A stretch of 64,000 nucleotides of DNA from Lycium barbarum (Eukaryota > Streptophyta > Magnoliopsida > Solanales > Solanaceae). Under the pieces are notes generated by a model. That model was not told the origin of the DNA and searched no databases. It saw only the letters and a program-made list of their open reading frames with translations. The stretch lies in NCBI RefSeq assembly GCF_019175385.1, contig NC_083339.1, positions 79,318,307-79,382,306 on the forward strand, written 5' to 3'. Within the stretch, counting starts at the first letter, position 1. Each line of letters begins with the position of its first letter. Made by a program: the position numbers and the translations under genes. Below are positions 47,983 to 60,903 of the stretch, piece by piece.

Positions 47983-48478
47983 TGTTGGGTTGCACGATCT
48001 ACTTCCTATCCTATGCATTATCCAATTTTCGCGTATAGGATAGAACATGTTGCTTTACCTGCTCTATGCTAGCGTCTTGTAGAATATAAACAATAGGTAA
48101 GTAAGGAACACAACACTTTTACGTGGAAACCACTCGGCTCACAAGGGCGATAAAAACCACAACCTACACCTCTATAGGATTTCCCCCCCAACTCCACTAC
48201 AACAGTGAGCCTCTGCAAATTTAAGTTACAAGCTCGGAAACCTAGGAACTAACCTCTAATCCCTATCTTACTAATCAACTTCTGACTAGCAAGCAACCTT
48301 CAAGTTGACCTCCAACTTGAAGTTGAATTTACAACGTTTTGTACTAACTGTATGCTTCTATGAAAGCAGATAAAGTACAACTCGATAAATAATCAAATAC
48401 AAGTTTCTATACTTAAGAACTGGAAAGCATTATACAGTAGAATAGATCCTTCAAGTAATCTTCTTGCACTGGGGGACG
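47983..48478 (-). mobile_element. SIRE-type element 5' LTR, truncated
   Basis: The PBS-proximal part of the 5' LTR, homologous to 7,102-7,590. It stops at GGGGGACG, where an unrelated repeat begins at 48,479. About 620 bases of the LTR, including its promoter end, are lost. Confidence 0.8.
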
Positions 48479-51400
48479 TTAATACACTCAAATTACACCT
48501 AACGAGTGGCGTAAAGCGGACGTTGTCAAATATAGTAACCCAACTAGGTTGGGGTCGAATCCCACATTGAATAGGGTGTGAAAAGGTTACTATTGTAGTG
48601 AAGTACTTAACTTGTGGTCTAATTCGTATTTCGGTAAGTTTGTAAAAGAGTTTTGTGTTTACTAACTATTTTGATTGGATTGTAATTAATTGGAATAAGA
48701 AACCAAGGTTGTGTCCCCTTTAGAAGAGAAGTAATGCTATAGGTGTTTCCAAGATATACTTCTAAAGGATTGTTGTAAGGTATGCACTTAATCTCTAATT
48801 GACTTCCTAATATTTCCCAATAGTCAAAAAGCATTTCTCTTTATGATTTTCCCAAATATGAAAGAGTTGTAATTAAGAACGATTAATATATGCCAAGTAA
48901 ACTCGTCTTATTCCTAAGTGAATTTATCAAACGAGGGTTAACGCCCCGAGTTCTTGTTGCTTATTCCTACCAACTCTAACTTACTTTCCCAAGCACAGCA
49001 AAGGTTTATGGCTTAAGTTAATGCATCCATCAACCAACATGAAAGAATAAGAAATAAATAAACACCAACAACCCATTATACATATATTCTATAGCAAATA
49101 CCGATTCACATTGTTACAGTTCACTTTTACGTGGGTGCATAAAAGCTACTAAGAAGTTGCAGACTCTATTTAGATTTTATATTTTTAGAGTCGCCACCTA
49201 ATTTATTAAGGGAAATTAGGAAAACCGAGTTAAAAGGGTTTTATCAAACAAAGAAAAATCCCTTTTAAACCAGAGTTCGAGCTAAGGGTTCTGGTGATCC
49301 CCTAGGAAAGGTTTTAAGCACACTAGTATTAAGGATCCGTAGAATACGGTTAATCTTCGAGCTTCAATGTGTGATTAATGTGATTATTTGCTAAAATATT
49401 TTCTTTCTTGCAAAATTGTCATGCTAATCATAAAACTCCATTTTTTGGCAAAATATTCTTTAAGGAAAAAGAGTTGGTTTTTTAAAATGTTATAAGAGGT
49501 TTAATTTACTTCATTTCCGAACCAAAACACTCTTAAGATTTCTCTTAAGTAGAGTTCCTACTAACTTGGTCTAAGTCATGATTTTTTGTCCTTATAAGTT
49601 TTATTATATATAGAAAAATAAATGGAGTAAATCTCCTTCATAAAAGCAGTATAGGTTTATATTGAGATAAGTAAAGAAAAAGGTTAACCTATTTGTTTTA
49701 GTCCATTTAAGCTCAATGGTTCAACCATATCCCACTTCAAAGCCAACTTATTTCTCAAACTATAGTCCAAGTGTATTTCCCCTTGTTTTTGTGCCTTAAA
49801 AAAAAGATTTTACCAAAATCAAGTTCCAATTTCATGCATTTGTTTCAACTTAGCCGTGTTTGATTTGAAAAAAAATCATTTAAGAAAAATCCTAACCTTT
49901 CTATGCAAATTTCCTAAGTCCAAACCGTTTGGTTTCAATATTTACATATACAAATATACACAAACTATAAAAATATGAATGGAAAAGGGGAAGAGTTAGG
50001 CTAGTGGCCTACCGAAGCCCGCTAGTTGCCATTTTGACCCATGTTTGGGCCTTCAATTAATTCTATTTATGCGGACTCGATAGAAGAGGGATGTTGTTGT
50101 ACCAAAGGCCCAACATTTGTTCGTGTAGAAATTGCCCAAATGGCCCGTATGTATTTCCTTACAAAACAAAGAAGGGAAAAAGGGAAAAGTGGTTAGAAAG
50201 TATCTAAACTTAGAAAATAAACTAACAAGAACTTAAAGGAAACATAATCGCATGTACAGACATATACATATACATATACATATATCAGATATCATATGTA
50301 TACAAGTAAATTAATTAAGACGAAACAGGCTCAAATATATCAAGCATGAGACTAGAACAAAGACAAGCATCCAGAAGGAAACAGTATCGGGAGCAGTCCC
50401 AAAAAACACATAATACACTTATCATAAAAGGAAAAGGCCCAATTCGATAGCTAAGGGTATCATTCAAAAACTGATCCCAGACTTAATAAACAATAGTTTT
50501 ACATCAAGGGCCCAAAGCGAAATATACTAAGAATATACTTGATATACAAGTCGAAATATGCCAAAGGCATATAAGGACTGTATACATCTAGTATATATGT
50601 ATATATCCCTCATTTTACATTATTTTCTTAAGATAAAAACCAACAAGGACGGAAGTACAATCTTTGAGATAGCCAGGAAAAGACAATGCATCATCTTATC
50701 TATCTTTAAACTTCACATGCTCATTTTACACTAAAAATACTTAACCAATATACCTAGATTTCAATTGAACACAGTTGTTCAGGGTTACTTCTTTCTGATA
50801 CTAACAAGGAATAGAAGACCAGAAAGGGGAATGTATCATGCCAAGACTTAAGCTCAAAGTCAGAATCCCTAGCATTTGGATCTAAAGGAAAAAGGGAGGG
50901 GTAGACATGAAGACTAACTAGATATGACTTAGTCTAGTCATTTAAATCACACAAGCATTTTTTAGACAGAAAATACCCTACACTAAACATATAGCATGCT
51001 TCAAATTACCATAACTTAATCTCAAGGATAGGACTGAACCTTTGTTCAAACTAACATGCACCTTTGACACATTCTATAGCAGTATTGAAATGAAACTAAT
51101 GTAAAGACTCCATATCTACCTATCTTCTAGTATGACAACTATGTTCAAGTAAAATAGCACACTTAAGGGAATACTACATCTAAATTCTCAGTTAAACATG
51201 GCACTCACATTCATATGACAAATAAGACTACAGAATCTCAATCATACAAACACATATGAATAGCCACAAAGATTATAAAAAAGGGTTGGAGGTATGAGGG
51301 CAAATCAGGTTACACAGAGACTAACCTTCAGTCACCAAATGGTCTTATCAGTTTTTCACAAGCCCATTAGGTCAAGTTTCACACTTAAACAGGACTATAA

Positions 51401-52198
51401 ACATGTAGGCAATCATACTTCAATACCTAAATAGACAAAACAAACATGATCAATTAAGCAAACATATGAGACATGTAGAAAGGCTAACAACTGCTTTAAA
51501 AGGGACCATTTCAAATGCAACAGGTTGAGTTTTTACACATAGAAGGGTATAACTGGTTACAACTGCATAATAGACTGGCCCTTGTCTCAAAGGATATATG
51601 TGAGGTCTTAACCATGTAAAGAACAATTCTCATAAACATTCAGACCCAATCGAAGTATTTTAAATCATCATTGATACATCATGGGTCACAGAGAGATACT
51701 AGACAGGCATAAAGACCCATATTTGACAAGTCTATCATTCTTTTAAGTTAAAACACAACCATGCTATACTAGGATTAGATTAACATGAAGACAAGTACAG
51801 GATATTCATTTAGGGACTACGACAGATGCACATTGACTTACCATAAAACGCATCTAGATAGTTTTCCTCAAGCTGAATGAAGTTATGACCAAACAAACAT
51901 ACTAAGCATACCATTCAAACTCTATTTCAACATGTAAAGATCCCACCTAACTGAATTATACTATTATATAACCATTGATTAAGCTAGGACTGTTAATGTG
52001 TTAATTGGTGACAGATGAGGGATAAGATAAACTTTAAAGCATATTGGTGACGACATGTAGGTTATTAGTAGGGTCAAATGCTAAAAGACTAAGAATTAAA
52101 TCCCGTTAAATATCATATCCCTATATGCTTGAACTAAACCACTTGGACCTATATATATATATATATATATGCTCACATAAATTCTTAATGAACACCTG
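48479..52198. other. Unclassified repeat-like DNA without coding frames
   Basis: The start contains GTAACCCAACTAGGTTGGGG and GAATCCCAC, and a block at about 49,183-49,375 reads AGAGTCGCCACCTAAT. Both resemble dispersed repeats of plant LTR elements, though I cannot name the family. The rest (50,150-52,190) is AT-rich, with an (AT)n run at 52,149-52,171. No frames, RNA genes or element termini are convincing. Confidence 0.4.
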
Positions 52199-52743
52199 TT
52201 GACACCTAATTTTTTACCTTCCGTAATTTATTTTAAGTACTCGGAGTCCTTGGACGGTAAATAAAATAAGTTGTGTACCCTAAAGGGTCTAAATAATTTT
52301 TTATAAAATTATTCAAGACAATATTCCACCCCTTTCAATTGATGAAGAGATTTTCAGGACATTATGAATTGTGTGAAAATTAATTGATATTTATGACATT
52401 TATGGAATATTTTATGGGAATTAATCAAAAGCAAAACAATTTTGAATAAGTATTTATTTAATTAATTAAATCAAGAAAAATCAGATTAATGAATAATTTA
52501 TTCTATTTATTGTCCAAAGTAATTTGAGTAATTAAAAGAATTGACCATAATACCCCTCAAACTCTGATTCCGTGTCTTTTTGAATAGTTATTTAATTAAT
52601 AAATTGTTTTGATAATTAATTTGGTTAATTATTGGGGCCATATCTGCAAACTGGTTTTAACAAATCATTTTTTAAAATTAATTAAGTCCTAATTGGTTAA
52701 TAATTGGTTTTTTTTTATTTAGGACATTTATCTTCAACCCTCC

Positions 52744-52783
<40 letters not shown>

Positions 52784-55700
52784 CAAAAGGCCCATATGTT
52801 TCTTTTTTTCAAAAAAAGACCAGGCCCAGTCCATAAAGGACCAGACCCGGTCCACCAAGCGTTTAAAGAGGGGAATACGTATATTCCCGTCCCTCATTTC
52901 ATTTATTTAGACCCTAGGGGTCTTGTGTGCAAAAGAGGGAAAACGGAGGCGGTTAGGGGCAAAACCCTAGCACCGCCTCCACCGCTACACCCTACCCCCC
53001 GCCTGTTCTCATCGTGTCCCATCACTATTTGAAGCGTATAACGTGGGATAATCAGAGGATAGGACGAAGCATTAATGGCTTCATCCTTTTCTTCATGAAA
53101 TCCGGCCAAACGGCCCCTTAAGGTACAAACTTGCATTTTTTTATGTTTTCCGTCGATTACAGTGGTATAAGAGTGAAAGGAACCGTTGATTTTTGTTTTT
53201 CTTTAAATCTGGACAGTGTATGTTGATTTCAAGTGAAGACTTGTGGAAAATCCACAAGTCCAACGTCGTTGTTGTTGGTTTTGAGATAAGTTCTGAGGTT
53301 CTATAAATAGAACCCCATCCTTCACTGAAAAAAAAAAGAGGGGGAACACTCTTAAAAAGCTTGAATTTTGAGTTTTGTTCAAGATTTGCATTTTATCAGT
53401 TATTATTAAGCTTTAACTGAAAATTTTAAGTTTTCCCTAGTTCTAAAAATTTCTATTTTTGTTTTGTCACTTGGTATTTGGTGGCTGAGTTTGGTGTTGG
53501 AAGCACAAGAAGGCATCCAAGTCCATTCTTGCCCTGGGTTTCATTTTAAAAAGGTAACCACTTATTAGTTTATTGCTTTCATTTAAATTCCTGTCTATAT
53601 TAATGATAGTTTGATGTGATTAAGTGTTCTATGTGTAGTTTAGAATGTGGCTCAGTATTGGTATGCTTATTTGATGTGTGAACAATGATTTCTTTGTTTT
53701 GAATTATGATTAAGGGTCCATTATGCATTATGCTTGGTTTAATTTCGTTTCTTTCATTTAATAGTATATTGGGCTTAGAGGATGGTCTAAAGGTTACAGG
53801 TTTATTAAGTAAGGTGCTTGGTTTAATTCTGTTTATTCCATTTGGTAGTATACTTGGCTAAAAGGCTGGTTTAAAGGGTTGGTTTAAAGGTTTAAAGTTT
53901 GATATTTTATTCCATACTAGTAATGTGCTTAGTTGGATGCCTTAAGCAATGGTTTTGGGGGGCCTAAACTTGATCAAGATGTTCATTAATCCTGCACTTG
54001 TCTGATTGCTCTTGATTGTAACAATTGTTAGGATCTATTTGAATTGACCTCTAAGTGGAATTTGTGGACTAAGAATGTGCTTGAGATGATCCTTATCTTG
54101 TCCAAAATGGTCAACTAATTAGTAAAATAGGTTTGTTAAGTGGTGATGATTGTTATACTTGCTTTAACATAGTAATGAGATACATTCATCCTGAAAAATG
54201 GCATTAAGAAAGAACTTTAACGATTGGTAGCTTGACAGGAAAACATGTGTGTGTGTGTGTGTGTGTGTGTGAGTCTGTTATTTGTTGCCATGTGTAGAAG
54301 TATCCATGTGTGTGCGTGTTGTGTGTAGAAAAATTGTAGAAGTATCCATGCGTGTGCTATGTGTAGAAAAATCATCTTTCCAAGACTGAATCACATAACA
54401 TTTTCCAGTAAACAAGATAAAAGAAGAAAAGGAGGATAGTGGGAAAACCAGGGTAGGATTCTGTCTAGGTTGTCTTTGGTAAAGCTATTTGGTACTGCCT
54501 TTTTGAGATGTTGTGGATTGGATTTCTTTAAATAAACAAGTAGTGTAGGGTCAAGAAGAGGACTGATGGTGATGTTTAGGGTCTGTAAAGTTAAAGTTGT
54601 TTTGTACTTGAGTCTGTCTTGCTTATCATATGTGATTTAGTCCTAAAAGAAGGACATATATGCTCTGAGATGTTGTGTGGTATAAGAAGGATAAAGGCAT
54701 TCCATAGTTATATTTTGGGTTAAGATTGCCTTTGAATGTTAGTCTGTGTCATTGCTATTTAAATACTTATGTTTGGTGTGTCTCAGTGATCATGCTTGTA
54801 ATTTGGCCAAAAAACCTTTAAAGTTTGGATAGAGTTCAATGAGTCAACAGTGGTAGTTTTGTGATAGTGTTAGGTTGTTCTAAACCTTCCTATGGTCCTT
54901 AGTGTTGTCACTAGGGTATGAGGATGAGGCCATGGGATGGGGGAAAGATCTTGGGAGAGTAAAAGGTGAGCCTGGGCATGAACTGGAGGTAGTGACTAGT
55001 GGAACCCAAGATCCTTTTTTACTGAAAGCAGACTCAGGAAAAAGAGATGTGGAGGTGATGAACCCACCCTGTCCTGTTTCCCCTTCAAGACGCTGAAACT
55101 GTTTTCTTATTCTTTTGACTTTCTCCTCATAGTCCTAGGACACAGAAGGGTCTCAGGTGGATTAGGAGGACTTAACTATATAGGGGGTACACCCAGAGTT
55201 AAATGGTTTGCTGTCAGTATTTGTAAAATCGAAGTCCTATTTTCTTTCACTATGCCTCCTAAAAGGTTTTTAAATCTGGGGAATTTGTCTGCATGAGTTT
55301 TGTTGTTTGAACTAGGTGTTTGTAAGGAGGTGGGACTGGTAAGTGTATTGGTAGTGGTCTAAGCCCATATCATAGGAAACATAATACCAACCTTGTTGTT
55401 TGCCATTGCTTCTATTTGTGTTCATGTTTTTTCTAATTTTCCTTAATTTGTTCATCCATGATTTGCACCTGGGAATATGTTCTCTTTGGTTGTTGTTTGT
55501 TGTTGTAACCTGTCTCCTTTGTGGTGATGATTGAATCCTTTTTGCTTACCAGAACTTGATCATGCTATAAACCTATCTCCCTTTCTTTCTTGTTACTTCC
55601 TGTAAAAAGATTCTGATTGGATTAAGTACTTAAAGGGCCTTTATCAAGGACTAAAATTGTGGTAGGACTGTTTTGACTAACTGCTCACATAACATGCTCC

Positions 55701-56655
55701 CTGAAATCCCTTTCCTCTATTAAAGGTCTTAAGTGTACATCTAGGTGTGAACTACAATAATACTAATTAGCTAATACGTTTGTTATATGCCTTGACTTGT
55801 AAAAGGGAGGTGAGTCTAAAACTACTCAGTCTAAATGTGTGCTCTAAGTCACAAGTCCTTTCCATGGTTTTTCTTCATCTGGAATAAGTTAATATAGTGT
55901 CCAAGGTCTCAAATTGCCTGTTGTGTCTTCCCTAGGCCCTTTTGTACCTCTGATCTGGGATTTTGATGGTTTGCTTACCTGGTTAGTGTCATTATTGGCT
56001 TGTTTGGCATCAGGCCTCTCTGAGAATGCTCTGTCTATGTATTTAACCACCCTTTGCTAGCTAATTTGGTTGTGTCTACCCTTAAGTTTTGTTTAACTGA
56101 GGCCTATGGCATGGCTTGACCTGTAAGGAGTATAGACCCACCTGTGGTGAGACTAGGAAGCCAAGGGAACCTGAATAACTTGTAGTGGCTGAACCTGATC
56201 CATGCTATGATTTTAATTAGTTTAGTTATGCTTTGGTAGTTTAAGAAATGGTCGTGACCCTAGTCCAAGATGACTGTGTCTGCTTAGTTGAACCTATATG
56301 TTTTAAAACCTCTTTTGGGTTGGATTATGGGCTGTGAGTAACTGAAAAAATGGAAACCTCCATGTGATCACAAGGGGAGCTAGAAGTGAACCAAGGCCAC
56401 ATGACCTAAGAAAAGCCTTTTAAAGGGGCCTTGGGGAAATGAGAAAAGGAAGACCAGGCCCAGCCTGGCTCATGACATTTTTCCTTCAGATAAGAGGTCC
56501 TATGGCACTTTTATGGCCTGTGGGGTTGAGCGTTCATTGCCAAGAACCTTGGAATCACATAGAATCTGCTCCTACACTTACTGAGACCACCAGATTAGAG
56601 TTAGGTGTACTGACATGAGTGTTGGTTTAACTTGACCAAATGAAGAATAAGTGTG
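52199..56655 (+). other. LTR-like unclassified retroelement sequence
   Basis: It starts TGTTGACACCTAATTTTTTACC, a plausible LTR start, and has a TATA box CTATAAATAG (53,302-53,311) and a donor-like AAAAAG|GTAACC (53,555). Contents: an (AT)n run at 52,750-52,780 and a (TG)n run at 54,247-54,272. I see no primer binding site, gag or polymerase, so neither the LTR end nor the family can be set. The Tekay element begins at 56,656. Confidence 0.35.
54247..54272. repeat. (TG)n microsatellite
   Basis: About 13 TG units, followed by degenerate TGTGTGCGTGTTGTGTG copies to 54,365. Confidence 0.95.
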
Positions 56656-59243
56656 TGTCACGACCCGTCTAGAGGACTGTGACGAGCGCCCGGTGCTAGC
56701 CCACCCGGGCACCCCTTGGCTTACACTTACACTTACGTCTAGGTGAGCCACATAATAAAACATACATTTCTATTCATCCGTCATACTAGTCCTATTGGAC
56801 AACATCTTTTATATCATCATAGGCATTTATCCCACATCAATGTACATTAGCCGACAAGGCCAGCAAAATGATATACAAAACAAAATATAGGCCAACAAGG
56901 CCAGACATACCTAACCACATACACATGTCTACGAGCCTCTAAGGAGAGTATAACATATCACATAAGCGGGACAGGACCCCGCTATGCCCATAATTATATA
57001 CACAAAATAATAAGTACCCAAAAGCTATAGCTCCGAATGAAATGGAGCTCCGCTATGTAGTCCCTGAGAATGTGGCTATGGATCAAGTCTATCTTCCTGT
57101 GCACCTGCGGGCATGACGCAGCGTCCACAAACAAAAGGATGTCAGTACGAAGAATGTACTGAGTATGTAAAGCATGATCAATATCAATGTAGAAGCATAA
57201 TAAGCAACCTGAAAGATAACACAGGATGGGATATAGTAATATCATCGTCATAAGCACTTACTTGCCTTTCATAAGGACTTTCCATTTCTAATGCGTATTT
57301 GTGTACATATATCCATATCCGTATCTGTTCCGTATTTGTACTTGTATTCGTATACATACCCTTATTGACATTCATATCGTATCATATTTGTATCCATACT
57401 CGTGTCTATATCATATACACAATCATATCATCTACATAGCATTTACATAGCATACCCGACCATGCAGGATCGGTGTTTCATACATACTTGGCCAACCAAG
57501 GCTCAAGGTTACACATACCTGGCCCTACCAAGACTTCAGGGTTACTCGTACCATCTGCAGAGGTGTGCGCGCGTTACATAATCATATACATATTTACTTA
57601 CATATCCTACCCGACCTTATAAGCTTGGGGTTCCATAATAGTCATACATAGATACATATACATACTAGCTCATAAGCATCCTTACTATTATAATTACTAT
57701 CATCATCGTCATCGTTATCGTCATCGCTATTACCATCATAGTCGTCATCCATATCATTTTCACTATTATCGTCATTCATCACATCTATCTTTATAGGCTT
57801 ACTCGTCATACGAGGAACTTAGTACAATCGTAGCGTATCAAGAATCGTGAGCTTACAAGCTCGGAAGATCAAATCATTTGAAAGATATCATAATCTTATA
57901 GAAGATTTAGACATTTGGCCAAAGAACCATGCCTTATGAAAGAAGGGTTATCCTTACATACCTTTCCGTTCAACTATTTACCACTTGCACGTTCTCCTTC
58001 AACGCTCGCGTTTCTACCTTCATTAAGGTCATACCATCATTAGAAATCGATAGCTAGCATACATGACTGAAACTAAAGAAAATCGGACAGCACCTCCTTT
58101 ATTTATACGAGATTCCTCCATGGCGTATATCCACTCCCAAACGTCAATAATACATTCACAATATTATAACGATAGTCTTTATTCATCCACATTATCCATA
58201 TTTCTAGACTTACTTTCAATCACCCATATCCATGGCCATAACACACGACGACTTCCATTCACATACATTGCTCATCTCATGTTCTCAACATCATTTATAA
58301 CATATTTACATCACAACCCATCAAGAATCATAACTCAATTCAAGCTATTTCTCAAAATGACACTATTTCACATTCATGGCCCATTTTTCTATACCCTTCT
58401 ACAATCCAAGTATTTCAACTCTCAAATACCTTAAACAACATAGAAATATCATAAATCTTACCTTAGATGTCGTAGGATCAAGCCTTGGTTGATAATACTC
58501 CACTTGAGCAAAAACCCTAGTTCACCTCCATTGGGATTTCTTGACTTGAATGATCTTTAATGAGTTTCATACACTTGATTCTCTTGAATTCTTTTTATTG
58601 ATCTTTGATTTCCTTTGTTTTCTTGTAGATGAAGAGTGGAGAATATTCTAGAGGTTTCTAGAGAGAAGTGGTGTGGAAATGAAATGAATTAATGAGCTTG
58701 GGTCTCCTTTTTAATGACTTAAAATTTGATTTGAAATGAACAGTAGTTGAAAGTGCAACAGTGGTCGTAGACTCAGTTTACGGTCTGTATTCCAGTTTAC
58801 GGTCTGTATTCTGTGGGCGTATTAAAGGATGACAGAACCAGAAAGACAGGCTGAGGACATGGTGGTTTACGAGCTCAGTTTACGGTCCGTATTCCACTTT
58901 ACGGTCTGTATTTCAAGTCGTCTTTAACCATTCGAGCACTTGATAGAAAGTTGAAGTTTTGGGATTTGAAATATGACATGGCAGTTTACGGCCCATAAAC
59001 TACTTTACGGTCCGTATTTCATTTTACGATCGACTGGGCCGAAGTGCAAATCTGCAGCTTTCACGTCTTCAGAACCTATAATTAGTCATTATGGAGCATA
59101 ACTTATCTCTTCTTCCAAATGCCCTCTGAAATCTTACTTAGGGTCGTCAAACGTCGTTCCCTTCTTATTAAAACATCGTATACGCTATGCCCTTTGTTAA
59201 CCTATCCACTGTATGTTCGCAGGGAAATTTTCGAGGTGTAACA
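56656..59243 (-). mobile_element. 3' LTR of the Tekay element
   Basis: 2,588 bp from TGTTACACCTCG (59,243) to GGTCGTGACA (56,656). U3 repeats of TTTACGG(T/C)C(C/T)GTA type lie at about 58,770-59,030. A TATA-like CATTAAAAAGG lies near 58,708. Splice-like donor TAAG|GTAAG at 58,461 and acceptor CCCGCAG|GT at 57,105. It is related to the solo LTRs at 23,173 and 40,357. Confidence 0.9.
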
Positions 59244-59260
59244 TTCTTCCCCCTTTTTGG
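59244..59260 (-). promoter_or_regulatory. Polypurine tract of the Tekay element
   Basis: Minus strand CCAAAAAGGGGGAAGAA directly before the LTR start at 59,243. Upstream sequence contains the usual ATTCGAGGACGAATGTT context. Confidence 0.85.
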
Positions 59261-59446
59261 AACATTCGTCCTCGAATGTTAAACACTTGGGATCCTGCGA
59301 AAATTTCGCCAGAGTTTCCCCTGTAATTTGGCACTACCAACCTGTCACAACAACCCATAATATCATCGCCTCACAGGGCTACATCACAATATCAACATAT
59401 CTATGGCCACACACGACCAAAAGCATGAAAAGTAAGCATATATACC

Positions 59447-59850
59447 TTATATCGTTGGTGTTTCATCTTGAATCTCTTCTGGGGGTTGGAATAAATGTGG
59501 GTATCTGGATCGCATACTTTCTTCCGCTTCCCATTTCATTTCCTCTCGTTTACTACGCCTCCATAGAACCTTAACTGAGGTCACCTCTTTGTTTCTAAGC
59601 CTCCGTACTTGCCTATCTAGTATGGCAATGGGTACTTCTTCATAAGTCAACTTTTCTGTCACCTGCACACCACTTATTGGCACGATCTTAGTAGAATCTC
59701 CAACACATTTCCGAAGCATCGAGACATGAAAAACTGGATGGACTAACTCCAAATCCGGATGTAAATCTAGCTCATAGGCCACTTTGCCTATCTTTCGTAC
59801 AATCTCATAGGGCCCAATGTATCGGGGACTAAGCTTCCCTTTTTTTCCAA
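59447..59850 (-). pseudogene. Integrase C-terminus with chromodomain-like tail
   Basis: From about 59,850: KGKLSPRYIGPYEIVRKIGKV, then HPDLELVHPVFHVSMLRKC (the usual integrase C-terminal block) and, from about residue 60 of the 59,782 frame, the chromodomain-like tail VPIAILDRQVRRLRNKEVTS...VLWRRS...EAEESMRSRYPHLFQ. This tail targets chromoviruses to certain chromatin. The tail is open, but its link to the core is broken at about 59,854: a stop and frameshift, and about 20-25 codons of the normal linker missing. Confidence 0.85.
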
Positions 59851-59853
59851 ATC

Positions 59854-60770
59854 TCAGGACTTTTGACGACTTTGAGCTGCTAATAACCGATCTTGTATGA
59901 GCTTGACTTTCTCTACGGCTTGCTGCACCACGTCTGGCCCTATCAATTTAGTCTCTCCTATCTCGAACCACCCAATTGGGGATCTACACTTTCGCCCATA
60001 TAAAGCTTCATACGGTGCCATTTGGATGCTAGAATGATAACTATTGTTGTAAGAGAATTCAATGAGTGGCAAATGATCATCCCAATTACCTCCAAAATCT
60101 ATCATACATGCTCGCAACATATCTTCAAGAGTCTGGATGGTGCGTTCAGCTTGCCCATCGGTATGTGGATGGAATTCCGTGTTAAGGCTCACTTGGGTCC
60201 CTAAACCCTCTTGGAAAGACTTCCAAAAATTGGCTGTAAACTGGGTCCCTCTATCAGAGATAATAGATACTGGAACTCCATGGAGTCTCACTATTTCCTT
60301 AACATAAAGCCTTGCATAATCTTCTGCCACATAGAGTTTATCCACAATCACCCATATGGAATCGTACTTACGTCGAGAACGAGGTAAGCTTGTAATGAAG
60401 TCCATGTTAATCACTTCCCATTTCCAAGTTGGGATTTCTATAGCTTGCAACAATCCACCCGGCTTTTGGTGCTCGATTTTCACTTGTCGACAGTTAGGAC
60501 ATTGAGCTACAAGTTCCGCTATATCTTTCTTCATCCCATTCTACCAGTATACAGACTTAAGATCATGATACATCTTCGTCGCACCGGGGTGAACAGAATA
60601 ACGGGAACAATGAGCTTCTTTCAATATCTGGTGGCGTAAACCTGCCACATCGGGAACACATAATCTGCCTCGACATCGAAGAACTCCATCTTCTGAAAGC
60701 TCAAATGATGACTCTTCTTTCTGAGGGAATGTATCTCTGTAGTGCATTAGCATAGGATCTTAGTATTGTC
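59854..60770 (-). pseudogene. Tekay integrase core
   Basis: The zinc-binding domain (HCSRYSVHPGATKMYHDL ... CPNCRQVKIEH) is split by a stop after YW near 60,541. The DDE core is in frame 60,534-59,854: WEVINMDFITSLPRSRRKYD (Asp), VSIISDRGTQFTANF (Asp), HPHTDGQAERTIQTLEDM (Glu). All three catalytic residues remain, but after WVIVDKL about a dozen codons of the expected core strand are missing before AEDYARLY. A third stop lies near 60,757. Confidence 0.88.
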
Positions 60771-60903
60771 GCTCTTTCACTTCCGTTACTAGAGACGAGA
60801 CCTCTGAATCCTGAATAGTAGTTCCCTTGCTACCTGAGTCCACTACTCGAACTCCTAGGCTAGCTAATTGCTGGAGCTCACGGGCCATTTCTCTTTTCTT
60901 TGG

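Noticed and set aside
52704..52910. 68-codon frame with IYIYIY run
   Set aside because: Translation of an (AT)n microsatellite; no domain or splice context.
58063..58434. 123-codon plus-strand frame in the Tekay 3' LTR
   Set aside because: Antisense to the LTR, low complexity, and not kept open in the related solo LTRs.
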